64,000 nucleotides of DNA from the NCBI GenBank assembly GCA_021205365.1, contig JAJPXP010000055.1, positions 1 to 64,000 of the forward strand. The letters are read 5' to 3'. Position numbers and translations under genes: made by a program. Positions 17,688 to 27,047 of the stretch are shown here, one piece after another. A model generated the notes under the pieces. The model worked only from the letters and a program-made list of their open reading frames with translations, was not told the DNA's origin and made no database searches. The stretch comes from Clostridia bacterium (lineage in GTDB: Bacteria > Bacillota > Clostridia > Oscillospirales > Butyricicoccaceae). Each line of letters starts with the position of its first letter. The first letter of the stretch is position 1.

Positions 17688-19052
17688 GTGTTTGGAAAGA
17701 GAAAAGAAATTGACATGCTCCATGGGCCACTGGCAGGCAGGCTCCTGCTTTTTACGATCCCGCTGATCTGTTCCAATATCCTACAGATTCTGTTTAATGC
17801 GGCAGATGTTATTGTAGTCGGACGTTTTGCTGGAGATAATTCTCTGGCGGCTGTAGGATCTACATCGTCCCTGATTGCCTTGGTTGTCCAGTTGTTTGTT
17901 GGACTGTCAATCGGCGCCAATGTTACAGCTGCAAGGGCCATTGGAGAGGGAAATGCGAAAACAGTAAAATCTGTTGTCAATACAGCAATTACATCCAGTA
18001 TCATCAGCGGTTTTATTTTGCTGGTATTTGGTATCTGTACGGCCAAAACGCTTCTAGTCTGGATGGGAACGCCGGATGAGGTTTGTACACTGGCTGTCCT
18101 GTACGTGCGTATCTATTTCGCAGGCATGCCGTTTTTGATGCTGTATAATTTTGGCAGCGCATTGCTGCGTGCTATGGGAGATACGCGCCGCCCACTGTAT
18201 TTCCTGTTGATTTCCGGTGTTATCAATGTAATTCTGAATTGTATTTTTGTTATTTTGTTGCATATGGATGTGGCAGGCGTTGCACTGGCAACCGTGATTT
18301 CAGAAGGCGTTTCTGCCGCTATGATTTTACGATGTCTGATTCGGGAAGACGGCATGATGCATCTGGATTGGAAACATCTGTCCATTGATATGGGCGTGCT
18401 GAAACAGATGATTCGCATTGGACTTCCAGCAGGTATTCAGGGAACACTGTTTTCTTTTTCCAATGTAGTAATACAGTCCTCGGTCAATTCGTTTGGTTCG
18501 GTTGTCATGGCAGGCAGTGCAGCTGCTGTCAATATTGGAAACTTTGTTTATATGTCACTCAATGCATTCCATCAGGCTGCATTGAGCTTTAATGGACAGA
18601 ATGTCGGTGCAGAACAATTTGAACGTGTAGATCGGGTTACTGGCCTGTGTTTGCTGTATGTCATTGTGCTTGGGATTGTTTTATCAGTGGGTGCATATAC
18701 CTTTGGCACAGTTTTACTTGGAATTTATACAACCAGCCCGGAGGTCATTGCGGCTGGTATGGTGCGTATGCAGTATTGCATCCTCTTCTACTGGTTATGC
18801 GGTATGATGGATGTGATGCCGGGCTGTATCCGCGGAATGGGATTCTCTTTGACACCGATGGTGGTCTCTTTGCTTGGCTCCTGTGTATTCCGTTTGGTCT
18901 GGGTAGCTACAATCTTTCAGGTACAGCATACGATTGAAAACCTGTATTTCTCTTATCCGGTCAGCTGGATTATCACCTTTGCTATTCACATCATCTGTTA
19001 TTTTATTTTGCGGAAAAAATTGCGAACAATGCATGCCGCTGCATTATCATAA
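17688..19052 (+). CDS. MATE family efflux transporter 1
   Basis: The 454-residue integral membrane protein has about 12 hydrophobic segments in two homologous halves, typical of MATE (NorM/DinF-like) drug or metabolite:cation antiporters. N-terminal LFTIPLICSNILQILFNAAD and later GLPAGIQGTLFSFSN correspond to the paired first helices of each half. The start is GTG with a modest AAAGAGTGA RBS. An unknown gene follows after 15 bp and is probably co-transcribed. The substrate is unknown. Confidence 0.88.
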   Translation: MFGKRKEIDMLHGPLAGRLLLFTIPLICSNILQILFNAADVIVVGRFAGDNSLAAVGSTSSLIALVVQLFVGLSIGANVTAARAIGEGNAKTVKSVVNTAITSSIISGFILLVFGICTAKTLLVWMGTPDEVCTLAVLYVRIYFAGMPFLMLYNFGSALLRAMGDTRRPLYFLLISGVINVILNCIFVILLHMDVAGVALATVISEGVSAAMILRCLIREDGMMHLDWKHLSIDMGVLKQMIRIGLPAGIQGTLFSFSNVVIQSSVNSFGSVVMAGSAAAVNIGNFVYMSLNAFHQAALSFNGQNVGAEQFERVDRVTGLCLLYVIVLGIVLSVGAYTFGTVLLGIYTTSPEVIAAGMVRMQYCILFYWLCGMMDVMPGCIRGMGFSLTPMVVSLLGSCVFRLVWVATIFQVQHTIENLYFSYPVSWIITFAIHIICYFILRKKLRTMHAAALS

Positions 19053-19067
19053 TCAAAGGAAAACTAT

Positions 19068-20102
19068 ATGAAAGAAACGATCATTTTAGATGAAGTGCTG
19101 AGAAACTGCATACAGGAGCTGATAGACTGTGCGGCGCTGGAGCTGCTGCGCTGTCTGGAAAGTAATCCAAATGATATGTATATTCCATATATGATGAACG
19201 ATGCATTGGAGTATTATTTTATTCTGACAGATTGCACGGCAATTGGAGAATTAAAAACAGATTTTCCGTTGGGAACGACCGTGGAAACGGTACAGTTTTC
19301 CAATAGAAATGGGCTGATCATCAGAAGACCGGATGAAACCATTCTGACTTTACAGTACCACGAATGCAGAAGCGTCCGGCGGCTGTACCAGTATCATATG
19401 ATCGGCCATTTCTGGCGGGAAGGTCAGGAACAATGGCGGCAGCTGGTATATATCATCGGAACAATGTATGATAAATTGCATTATATCGGGGAAGAAGCCT
19501 GCAACGCAGAGGAAAAACAGCTGATTCCCTTGATTACATTTGCGCCATTCCGATACTGGTCACCCATTCATGAGGATTTAGACGATTTTTATACGGATAC
19601 AGAAGAGGGATTCTGCCTCATGGAAGCACTTACCGCAGAAGCGCAGGATAGAGCGTATCTGGCTCTGCTGCAGCAATATCGGCAGAAGCCTGACCAGAAA
19701 ATGACAGAATTTCTGGCACACGCATTGATCGAGCCGGGACGCAAGGCACTGTATCATGTTATTTGGCAAAAACTTTACTCGGCATCTTCCTGCTATCCGG
19801 TGCGGGATTATGGCATTGTTTTAAATACAAAAATTGCTGCAGAACGCAAAAAAGCTGCGGATGTGCTGTACCGGAAGGGGTTTACGGGTAAGTATCCCTG
19901 TTTCCGGCAGGGGACCGTACAGGTTGTGGCAGCAGAGGAGCATCCATATACGGTTTTCGGGCTGGAGTATGATGATTTTACATTCCGAATCCAGTTTATG
20001 GTTTCCCATTCCTGCAATCCGGAAAATGTTTGGAATGCGGGCTTTTTTGAAGGAAATGGAACGGTTATCCACAGCCTGTATGCATTAGAGAATATGATTT
20101 GA
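19068..20102 (+). CDS. Hypothetical protein (possibly DUF3878-like)
   Basis: The 344-residue soluble protein has no signal peptide or transmembrane segment. It is rich in Tyr, Glu and Leu, with a well-formed mixed alpha/beta composition and no catalytic motif I recognise. It resembles Clostridia-specific conserved hypothetical proteins; the DUF3878 assignment is a memory-based guess. RBS AAAGGA lies seven bases upstream. It sits 15 bp after MATE 1 and before a terminator. Confidence 0.75.
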   Translation: MKETIILDEVLRNCIQELIDCAALELLRCLESNPNDMYIPYMMNDALEYYFILTDCTAIGELKTDFPLGTTVETVQFSNRNGLIIRRPDETILTLQYHECRSVRRLYQYHMIGHFWREGQEQWRQLVYIIGTMYDKLHYIGEEACNAEEKQLIPLITFAPFRYWSPIHEDLDDFYTDTEEGFCLMEALTAEAQDRAYLALLQQYRQKPDQKMTEFLAHALIEPGRKALYHVIWQKLYSASSCYPVRDYGIVLNTKIAAERKKAADVLYRKGFTGKYPCFRQGTVQVVAAEEHPYTVFGLEYDDFTFRIQFMVSHSCNPENVWNAGFFEGNGTVIHSLYALENMI

Positions 20103-20110
20103 ACAAAAGA

Positions 20111-20153
20111 AAAGAACCATCGCAGAATGAAAGCATTGCGGTGGTTCTTTTGG
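20111..20153. terminator. Bidirectional terminator
   Basis: The stem AAAGAACCATCGCA/TGCGGTGGTTCTTT (20111-20124 with 20137-20150) lies between the convergent hypothetical and nuclease genes. One G-T pair is present. Confidence 0.85.
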
Positions 20154-20164
20154 ATTAATGTATT

Positions 20165-21052
20165 TTATGGTTTGCAGGTGCCGCAGGGCACATAGCCGGA
20201 TTCGATCAAATCTTCCCGTGTACCCGTATACACTTCTTTGTTTTCCTCATGAAGCTGCTTGACGCCGCTGCAGGACGGTTTGTGGAACTTTTTCGAGCTG
20301 GTATTCAGAATGTAGGTTGTTTGAGAGGAGGAACCATTTTCTGTAGATGTATCAGGTTTGCCCTCGGCTTCCAGCCAGCTTTCTCCGGTAGCATAATCAA
20401 TTGTAATAAATGGCTGGACATTGTAGCAGTAGACATTGAACAGGATACCTTCACCGTCGTCCTCTACAGATTTGGCTTCCATCTGGACGCCGCTGGCAAC
20501 GAGATTGTTTCCTTCAAAAATCGGTGTCACACGGTACAGAACGTGGTTGTCCGTTTCCTTGATATAGTCTGCTACCATATCTTCGAAAGGCAGCATACCG
20601 GTTACATTGAGATAACGGGTGCCAGTGATGAGATTTTGCTGATTGGCATTTTCAGCGGTTAACTGATAGCCAATCAGATGGCAGCGATTATACAGATATT
20701 TGCCATCGACACATTCATATTTTACTGTATGCCAGCCGGATGGCTTGACAGAGCCAATGGAACTGCGGCTTTCGGTTGGCATCAAATCCGTCCCAATATT
20801 GGCATAAGCAGTGCCACAGCGACCCAGTGCATCCAGATCACTGTAGGTTTCAAAGGATGTTTCAGTCAGGTCACCCTCATCAAAATTCGGCTCATTGTCA
20901 TTGATTGCCACATAAGGATCACCAGAATAGGCTGGAATGTTCGTTAGGGAATAGGATTGTGTTGATGCTTCCGTATGGAAGTCCATCGTGCAGCCGGACA
21001 CAAATAGGACTGAAAGTAAAACCGATATGATAGAAAAAGAAAGACGTTTCAT
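20165..21052 (-). CDS. Secreted DNA/RNA non-specific endonuclease-like lipoprotein
   Basis: The 295-residue precursor has a lipobox ending FVSGC (Cys21), so it is membrane-anchored outside the cell. The beta-beta-alpha-metal nuclease core carries YNRCHLIGYQL near 121-131 with catalytic-type His125. The usual NRGH/DRGH is here NRCH, and the later Asn-rich segment ANQQNLITGTRYLN matches EndA/NucA relatives. The C-terminus has an extra small Cys domain (FHKPSCSGVKQL and VPCGTCKP), a metal-binding module common in Firmicute secreted nucleases. It probably degrades external nucleic acid. Confidence 0.85.
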   Translation of the reverse strand: MKRLSFSIISVLLSVLFVSGCTMDFHTEASTQSYSLTNIPAYSGDPYVAINDNEPNFDEGDLTETSFETYSDLDALGRCGTAYANIGTDLMPTESRSSIGSVKPSGWHTVKYECVDGKYLYNRCHLIGYQLTAENANQQNLITGTRYLNVTGMLPFEDMVADYIKETDNHVLYRVTPIFEGNNLVASGVQMEAKSVEDDGEGILFNVYCYNVQPFITIDYATGESWLEAEGKPDTSTENGSSSQTTYILNTSSKKFHKPSCSGVKQLHEENKEVYTGTREDLIESGYVPCGTCKP

Positions 21053-21141
21053 GCGTTTCCACCTCGTTGTTAACTTCTGTGACTGATTGACTTATTATAA
21101 CATAGATTTTTACAGATGTATGGTTTTCCTAATATATTAAA

Positions 21142-21170
21142 TTGTGAATTACCATATTTCGTGATATAAT
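21142..21170 (+). promoter_or_regulatory. Promoter of the MATE 2 operon
   Basis: TTGTGA (21142-21147), a 17-bp spacer and TATAAT (21165-21170) lie 41 bp ahead of the MATE 2 start. Confidence 0.65.
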
Positions 21171-21211
21171 AAAATTGTTTTTGAAATAATAGGAACGGAT
21201 TGAGGGACGAT

Positions 21212-22567
21212 ATGGCTTTGGATTTGACGCAAGGAAGCGTAGGAAAAAATCTGGTGCGCTTCTCGATACCATTTTTTCTTTCTTATTTTTTGCAGACCTT
21301 ATATGGCCTTGCGGATTTATTTATTGTAGGACAATTTAATGGTGCAGCTGTCATTACAGCTGTTTCCGGCGGCAGCCAGATCATGCATATGATTACAGTA
21401 ATCATTGTTGGGCTTGCCATGGGCTGTACAGTTATGATTAGTCAGGCAGTCGGTGCGAAACAAAAGGAGAAGCTTTCCGGAACAATTGGAAATACCATAA
21501 CCATATTTCTGGGAATATCTGTTGTTCTGTGTATATTGTTGATTGCTTTCATCCAGCCGATTATGCAGATTATGTCAATCCCATCAGAGTCTCTGCAGCA
21601 GACACAGGCATATTTGACCATCTGTTTTCTGGGCATTCCGGTTATTACGGCATATAATGTCATCAGCTCCATTTTCCGCGGCATGGGTGACTCGAAAACG
21701 CCAATGTATTTTGTTGCAGTGGCCTGTGGAATCAATATTGTGCTAGATTATATCTTGATTGGCATATTCCACATGCAGGCGGTGGGCGCAGCACTGGGGA
21801 CTGTATTGTCCCAGACCTGCAGCGTTATTTTTGCTTTAATCGTTGTGCTCCGAAAGGATATGGGCATTCAACTGTCCAAAAAGCATTTGATACCGGACAA
21901 ACGGTTGATTGCAGCAATTTTTCAAATTGGTTTTCCTGTTGCGCTGCAGGATGGATTGATTCAGGTATCTTTTCTGGTTATAACTGTAATCGCCAATATG
22001 CGGGGCGTGGAAATTGCAGCAGCAGTCGGCATTGTAGAAAAGATTATCAGTATTTTATTTCTGGTCCCGTCCAGTATGCTTTCTGCTGTTTCGGCTATTT
22101 CTGCGCAGAACATTGGCGCGGGATTGCATAAACGTGCGTTGGGCACATTGAAATACAGTATTTTGATTACAGTCGTATTTGGACTTGTTGTCACCATCAT
22201 CATACAGTTTATTTCCGAGCAGGTCGTTGGCTTGTTCACCAGTGAATATACAGTTGTTGTTTATGGCGGGCAATATCTGCGTTCTTATTCCGCGGATTGT
22301 ATGTTTGCCGGTATCCACTTCTGTTTCAGTGGATATTTCTGTGCATATGAGAAGTCCATTTTTTCGTTTATCCACAATATTGCTATTGTACTGGTACGTA
22401 TTCCGGGTGCATATCTGGCTTCTATTTGGTTCCCGGCAACGCTGTTTCCAATGGGTGTGGCGGCGCCGGCGGGTTCTGCTTTATCGGCACTGATCTGCTT
22501 TGGCATTTACTGGACGGTGTTTCGCAATAAACAGGGAAAATCCACAATCAGGGGTGAAATATCATGA
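21212..22567 (+). CDS. MATE family efflux transporter 2
   Basis: The 451-residue protein has about 12 transmembrane segments. The N-terminal FSIPFFLSYFLQTLYGLADL and mid-protein GFPVALQDGLIQVSFLVI are the equivalent helices of the two MATE halves. The ATG at 21212 has GAGGG five bases upstream and is preferred over the TTG at 21200. Its stop overlaps the start of the next gene (ATGA), so the two are translationally coupled. It is only distantly similar by eye to the MATE at 17688. Confidence 0.88.
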   Translation: MALDLTQGSVGKNLVRFSIPFFLSYFLQTLYGLADLFIVGQFNGAAVITAVSGGSQIMHMITVIIVGLAMGCTVMISQAVGAKQKEKLSGTIGNTITIFLGISVVLCILLIAFIQPIMQIMSIPSESLQQTQAYLTICFLGIPVITAYNVISSIFRGMGDSKTPMYFVAVACGINIVLDYILIGIFHMQAVGAALGTVLSQTCSVIFALIVVLRKDMGIQLSKKHLIPDKRLIAAIFQIGFPVALQDGLIQVSFLVITVIANMRGVEIAAAVGIVEKIISILFLVPSSMLSAVSAISAQNIGAGLHKRALGTLKYSILITVVFGLVVTIIIQFISEQVVGLFTSEYTVVVYGGQYLRSYSADCMFAGIHFCFSGYFCAYEKSIFSFIHNIAIVLVRIPGAYLASIWFPATLFPMGVAAPAGSALSALICFGIYWTVFRNKQGKSTIRGEIS

Positions 22568-23097
22568 ATTTTGAAGAATTACAACAAAATTTGATCGGTC
22601 TGGTGAAGGAATCCCAGATTAAGCTGGGATATTCAAAAACACCGATCAATCTGTATTATCCGGCAGAGGCAATTTGCAATTTACTGGATCAGGAGCTTTC
22701 TATTTCCAAACTGGAAGATACGTTGCAGGAATTTACACAATATGCTTTGCATGTACTCGGCCAGGTTTCCTTTTCTCATAAAGATGATATGTTTTGCATT
22801 ACGATCTCAGAAGAAGGTGTAGAATACGTCCATGAACATGTAGAGAACAATGGTTTTCTGGAAGCATTCATTGACTGCATGAGTGATGGACACTGTTCGC
22901 TCGAAGATGTGGTGGCTGTATTCCGTCAATTCTCAGATCATGTAACTGTGGAAGAGTCTGAAAGTGATGAATTTGATTATCTGATTTATTTTACCGATGG
23001 TGTACCGGATTCCTATCGGTATTGTCTGCACGAGGAATTTGGGCATATGATTTATCATCGGTTTACACCGAAAGAATTTCAAAAATTAGGTTTTTGA
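22564..23097 (+). CDS. Hypothetical protein (possibly DUF3877-like)
   Basis: The 177-residue soluble acidic protein has many Glu and Asp and several Cys and His (for example CMSDGHCSLEDV). I recognise no catalytic motif; the DUF3877 label is a memory-based guess. The four-base ATGA overlap with MATE 2 indicates coupled translation. Its last 19 bases overlap the convergent pseudouridine synthase gene. Confidence 0.78.
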   Translation: MNFEELQQNLIGLVKESQIKLGYSKTPINLYYPAEAICNLLDQELSISKLEDTLQEFTQYALHVLGQVSFSHKDDMFCITISEEGVEYVHEHVENNGFLEAFIDCMSDGHCSLEDVVAVFRQFSDHVTVEESESDEFDYLIYFTDGVPDSYRYCLHEEFGHMIYHRFTPKEFQKLGF

Positions 23098-23732
23098 GCA
23101 TAACAGAGCAGGAGATTTCGTTCCTGCTCTGTTATTTTTCGGTATTCGCCGGGCTTTAACGATTTATCCAAAGCAATACCGGCAAAGCTGACACGTTTCA
23201 AGGCAACAGCTACACAGTCAATGGCTTCGAGCAAACGTTTGATCTCATGCCGTTTGCCCTCTGTAAGGACAATTTCCAGGCAAAATGCCATTTGTTCTGG
23301 CTGCTCTTCCAATAGATAGTTCCGATTTTTAAAAATTGGAACTGGGATTTCACAGAGCTTGGACTGTTTCAAAAAACGAATGGAATCTGCTTTTAAGGGC
23401 TTCGACAATCCCTTTACAGAAACACCGTTTCGCAGCATGTCCAGTTTTTTCTCTGTAAGCATACCGACGCCCCAGACATAATATTGTTTTTCAATATGAT
23501 TTTCCGGTGCCAGAAGCTGGCGGTTCAATTTTCCGTCATCTGTAATCAGAAGGATACCAACAGAATTTTTATCCAGCCTTCCCATGGGGAATAATCCCAC
23601 GCGTTCTTCCGCAGGAAAAAAATCCAGTACGGTTTTATGCTGTGTATCACGGCAGGCAGACACACAGCCAGCAGGCTTGTTCATCATATAATAACGGTAT
23701 CCTGTTGGCTGCAATTGATGTTTACGTCTCAT
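23079..23732 (-). CDS. RsuA/RluB family rRNA pseudouridine synthase
   Basis: The 217-residue protein contains the family motif GRLDKNSVGILLITDDG with catalytic Asp54, the opening MMNKPAGCVSA and the late GKRHEIKRLLEA segment. It lacks the usual N-terminal S4 RNA-binding domain, since the catalytic domain begins almost at residue 10. It converts a specific uridine in rRNA to pseudouridine; the site cannot be told. It overlaps the convergent hypothetical gene by 19 bp and lies downstream of the AlaX gene. Confidence 0.9.
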   Translation of the reverse strand: MRRKHQLQPTGYRYYMMNKPAGCVSACRDTQHKTVLDFFPAEERVGLFPMGRLDKNSVGILLITDDGKLNRQLLAPENHIEKQYYVWGVGMLTEKKLDMLRNGVSVKGLSKPLKADSIRFLKQSKLCEIPVPIFKNRNYLLEEQPEQMAFCLEIVLTEGKRHEIKRLLEAIDCVAVALKRVSFAGIALDKSLKPGEYRKITEQERNLLLCYAQKPNF

Positions 23733-23747
23733 GGTTCTCTGATCTGG

Positions 23748-24908
23748 TTATGATTTTACGATTTCAGAAAAGAATACTTCGATTTCAGCACGCTTTGCCT
23801 GAATACTGCCCTGCGCAAGGAAGGGCTTTCCGCCCCCACGTCCATGTAATGCCTTGTTCATTTCCTTTACAAGAGCGCGGGTATCGCCATCCTTTTCGCC
23901 GACAGCATATTTATAACCGTTCTCATCGTTGCCGGAAAAGACAGCACAGCGTCCGCCGCAGGTTTCCATCACAGCTACTGTCAGCTTTCGTACACTGAAT
24001 GGTTCAAGGGAATCTTCAAACAGAATGACATTGCCGGCATCCTGTAAAGCGGCAGCTTTCTTTTCAAAAGCAGCAGTTTCCATATCGCTGATTTGAGCAG
24101 AAAGCTGGCTGTTTTCGTCCTTTAGACGCTGGACAGCGGCTGCTGTTTCAAAAGGCTTTGCAGAAAGAGCTACAGAAATTGCATGATTTTGTGTCAGCAT
24201 GGTATTGCAGTATTCCAACGCACGCCGCCCGCAGAGCATTTCAATGCGGCTTCCTGTTTTATGCTTCTGTACAGAGAGCAGTTTGATGAGGCCGATTTCT
24301 CCGGTATGCTGCACGTGCATACCGCAGCAGGCACAGACATCATAGCCTGGATACGTGACGATGCGGACATCACCAGTTAATTGTTTTTTAGAGCGGTAAT
24401 CCAGTTCTTGCAGTGTCTGCGGATCAGGATATGAAATTTCTGTGGTGAGATCAGCCCAGACCGCTTCATTTGCAAGCAGTTCATATTCCTGCAGCTTGTC
24501 CGGAGAAACAGGGATATCAAAATCAATTGTGATGACATCTTTACCCATATGAAAGCCGACGTTATTTGCCTGTGTGTCCGCATGGATTATTCCACTGACA
24601 ATGTGTTCGCCGGAATGGTTCTGCATGAGATCGAAACGGTAATTCCAGTCAATGACACCTGCTACAGCTGTACCGGGTTCCAATGGCTCTGCGGTGTAGT
24701 GCAGGATTTCTCCCTCTTTGATATGTGTATCGGTAACAGGAATGTCATTTAATGTACCAATATCACCGGGTTGTCCGCCGCCTTCCGGATAAAAGGCCGT
24801 GCGGTCTAATACGATCGCCCAGCTGTTTTTTTCATGTGGCTGGCAGGATAGAACCGTTGCCGTAAATGTTTTGCAGTATGCATCTGTATAATAAATTTGT
24901 TCTGTCAT
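23748..24908 (-). CDS. Alanyl-tRNA editing protein (AlaX-L with DHHA1 domain)
   Basis: The 386-residue protein resembles the editing and C-Ala portions of alanyl-tRNA synthetase. FYPEGGGQPGD at 39-49, the zinc pair HSGEH (His98, His102) and CCGMH with Cys195 and His198 complete the editing site. A coiled region and a DHHA1-like domain (GRGGGKPFLAQGS) end the protein. It hydrolyses Ser- or Gly-tRNA(Ala). The ATG at 24908 is preferred over a TTG seven codons earlier because the RBS AAAGGA precedes it. The downstream pseudouridine synthase is 15 bp away. Confidence 0.92.
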   Translation of the reverse strand: MTEQIYYTDAYCKTFTATVLSCQPHEKNSWAIVLDRTAFYPEGGGQPGDIGTLNDIPVTDTHIKEGEILHYTAEPLEPGTAVAGVIDWNYRFDLMQNHSGEHIVSGIIHADTQANNVGFHMGKDVITIDFDIPVSPDKLQEYELLANEAVWADLTTEISYPDPQTLQELDYRSKKQLTGDVRIVTYPGYDVCACCGMHVQHTGEIGLIKLLSVQKHKTGSRIEMLCGRRALEYCNTMLTQNHAISVALSAKPFETAAAVQRLKDENSQLSAQISDMETAAFEKKAAALQDAGNVILFEDSLEPFSVRKLTVAVMETCGGRCAVFSGNDENGYKYAVGEKDGDTRALVKEMNKALHGRGGGKPFLAQGSIQAKRAEIEVFFSEIVKS

Positions 24909-25011
24909 ATCGAATAAGATCCTTTCCAAGACTTACTGTATTCCAGTTTAGCACAGAATGACAGGTTTGTATCAGGTTTAAAAAAATAATAAAAAGAAAT
25001 GGAAAAATATC

Positions 25012-25040
25012 TTGACAAATCTGCTTCAATAGGGTAATAT
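25012..25040 (+). promoter_or_regulatory. Promoter of the tRNA cluster
   Basis: A perfect TTGACA (25012-25017), a 17-bp spacer and TAATAT (25035-25040) lie 34 bp ahead of the first tRNA. Confidence 0.85.
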
Positions 25041-25074
25041 ATCTAACGTTGCTTGACAAAAGCAATTTTAATAT

Positions 25075-25151
25075 GGCGGTGTAGCTTAGTTGGCTAGAGC
25101 GTCCGGTTCATACCCGGAAGGTCATAGGTTCAAGTCCCATCACCGCTACCA
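25075..25151 (+). tRNA. tRNA-Met (CAT), probably elongator
   Basis: The 77-nt cloverleaf has encoded CCA. The anticodon stem TCCGG/CCGGA encloses the loop TTCATAC. The acceptor begins G-U rather than the C-A mismatch of initiator tRNA. The T-loop is GGTTCAAGTCC. A tRNA-Ile2 with modified CAT is an alternative. Confidence 0.92.
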
Positions 25152-25154
25152 TAA

Positions 25155-25229
25155 GGCCCGTTGGTCAAGCGGTTAAGACACCGCCCTTTCACGGCGGTAA
25201 CACGAGTTCGATTCTCGTACGGGTCACCA
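25155..25229 (+). tRNA. tRNA-Glu (TTC)
   Basis: The 75-nt cloverleaf has acceptor GGCCCGT/ACGGGTC, the anticodon in CCTTTCA and encoded CCA. It lies three bases after tRNA-Met. Confidence 0.96.
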
Positions 25230-25231
25230 AT

Positions 25232-25307
25232 GGAAGTTTAGCTCAGCTGGGAGAGCATCTGCCTTACAAGCAGAGGGTCACAGGTTCGAGCCCTGTAACT
25301 TCCACCA
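25232..25307 (+). tRNA. tRNA-Val (TAC)
   Basis: The 76-nt cloverleaf has acceptor GGAAGTT/AACTTCC, the anticodon TAC in a CTTACAA loop and encoded CCA. Confidence 0.96.
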
Positions 25308-25313
25308 TGGTTT

Positions 25314-25349
25314 AAAAGCACTTAGAGAAATCTAGGTGCTTTTTATTTT
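25314..25349 (+). terminator. tRNA operon terminator
   Basis: The stem AAAAGCACTTAGA/TCTAGGTGCTTTT has a GAAA loop and a T-rich tail. Confidence 0.9.
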
Positions 25350-25497
25350 GTCATCTGGGATTGATCTGTCAATCGGCAGCAGAGCCAGCCAAAGATGAAA
25401 AAATTTTATACATAGTGCCCAAAAATTTTACGAAATAAAGAACAAAAGAGAAAAATCATGGTATACTGTAAAAAAGAAAGAGAAAGGGGAAAATCGC

Positions 25498-26961
25498 ATG
25501 GAAAATAGAGAAAATTTTGGCACCCGTTTGGGTTTTATTCTGGTTTCAGCAGGCTGTGCGGTTGGTCTTGGAAATGTATGGAAGTTTCCATATATTTGCG
25601 GAGAAAATGGCGGCGCCGCATTTATTGTTCTATATCTGATATGCCTTGGGTTGCTGGGATGGCCCATCCTCATCAGTGAATTTTCGGTAGGACGAGCCAG
25701 CGGGCACAGTGTTGCAAAAGCGTTTCATGATTTGGAGCCAGAGAATACCAATTGGCACCGATTCGGTTGGTTTGGCATAGCAGGCAATTATCTTCTGATG
25801 ATGTTTTATACCATGGTGGCGGGCTGGATGTTCAACTATGCAATCCGTATGTTCAGCGGAAAACTTACCGGTATGGATTCTGACCAGATTTCCGGTGTCT
25901 TTGCCGATATGCTGGCATCTCCTGTTGAGATGGGTATTTTTATGGTGATAGCCGTATTACTTGCGTTTGGTGTTTGTTCGATGGGTTTGCAGAATGGCGT
26001 GGAACGAATTACGAAAGTTATGATGCTGCTTTTGATTTCGTTGATGATTGTGCTGGCCGTGCATTCCCTGATGCTGCCCAACATGCAGGAGGGATTGAAG
26101 TTCTTTCTGGTGCCGGATCTGCAAAAGATGGCGGATATTGGCTTTGGCAACGTTCTGTTTGCTGCTATGACACATGCATTCTTTACATTGAGTGTTGGCA
26201 TGGGTTCCATGGAGATTTTCGGCAGCTATCTCAACAAATCGCGCAGTCTGACTGGCGAGGCCCTCAATGTTGTGATGCTGGATACGTTTGTTGCACTGAT
26301 GGCGGGCATTATTATCATTCCGGCATGTTTTGCATATGGAGTAGAACCGGATGCCGGGCCGTCTCTGCTGTTTATCACTCTGCCGAGTGTATTTGAGCAT
26401 ATGACAGGAGGAAAAATCTGGGGAACTGCGTTTTTCATTTTTATGTCGTTTGCAGCGCTTTCCACAGTTATTGCTGTATTTGAAAATATTCTTTCTATGA
26501 CAATGGAAGTCTTCCACTGGGATCGCAAAAAGGCTGTGTTACGAAATATTGTAGGTGTTATCCTTTTATCTATTCCGGCAGTTCTGGGCTTTAATGTTTT
26601 GTCTGGAATCCAGCCGATTGGTGCCGGATCCAGCATCATGGATTTGGAGGATTTCCTTGTTTCCTATAACATTCTGCCATTGGGAAGCCTGTTGTTTGTC
26701 CTGTTCTGTACCAAGAAAAACGGCTGGGGATGGGAAAACTTCCTGAAAGAGGCGGATACCGGTCAAGGAATGCGATATCCAGCGTTTGTAAAGCCGTATA
26801 TCCGTTTTGGCGTTCCAACGCTGATTGTGATTATTTACCTCAAAGGTTATTACGATAAGTTCTCACAGTATAGCACAGCAGCATTGATTTTCTGGATGTG
26901 TGTTGCGATGGCATTCCTTGCTTTGATTTTCAGTTTCTCAATGTCGAAACGCAAAAAATAA
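25498..26961 (+). CDS. Sodium-dependent transporter, SNF (NSS) family
   Basis: The 487-residue membrane protein has 11-12 hydrophobic segments. The first helix GCAVGLGNVWKFPYICGENG is the hallmark sodium/substrate-binding segment of LeuT-like transporters, and SVGMGSMEIFGSYL gives the TM6 unwound region. It imports an amino acid or similar compound with sodium; the substrate is unknown. RBS AAAGGGGAA lies upstream. It is a single-gene unit between the tRNA terminator and a strong terminator at 26975. Confidence 0.9.
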   Translation: MENRENFGTRLGFILVSAGCAVGLGNVWKFPYICGENGGAAFIVLYLICLGLLGWPILISEFSVGRASGHSVAKAFHDLEPENTNWHRFGWFGIAGNYLLMMFYTMVAGWMFNYAIRMFSGKLTGMDSDQISGVFADMLASPVEMGIFMVIAVLLAFGVCSMGLQNGVERITKVMMLLLISLMIVLAVHSLMLPNMQEGLKFFLVPDLQKMADIGFGNVLFAAMTHAFFTLSVGMGSMEIFGSYLNKSRSLTGEALNVVMLDTFVALMAGIIIIPACFAYGVEPDAGPSLLFITLPSVFEHMTGGKIWGTAFFIFMSFAALSTVIAVFENILSMTMEVFHWDRKKAVLRNIVGVILLSIPAVLGFNVLSGIQPIGAGSSIMDLEDFLVSYNILPLGSLLFVLFCTKKNGWGWENFLKEADTGQGMRYPAFVKPYIRFGVPTLIVIIYLKGYYDKFSQYSTAALIFWMCVAMAFLALIFSFSMSKRKK

Positions 26962-26974
26962 ACATGTAAAAAAT

Positions 26975-27018
26975 AACACTATCTCGTATGCTGTGTTTAC
27001 GGGATAGTGTTTTGCTTT
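26975..27018. terminator. Terminator
   Basis: The stem AACACTATCTCGTA/TACGGGATAGTGTT is followed by TTTTGCTTTTT. It may serve both the SNF transporter and the convergent DUF523 gene. Confidence 0.85.
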
Positions 27019-27047
27019 TTGTACGGTTTTTGTGAGCATTGGATGGA

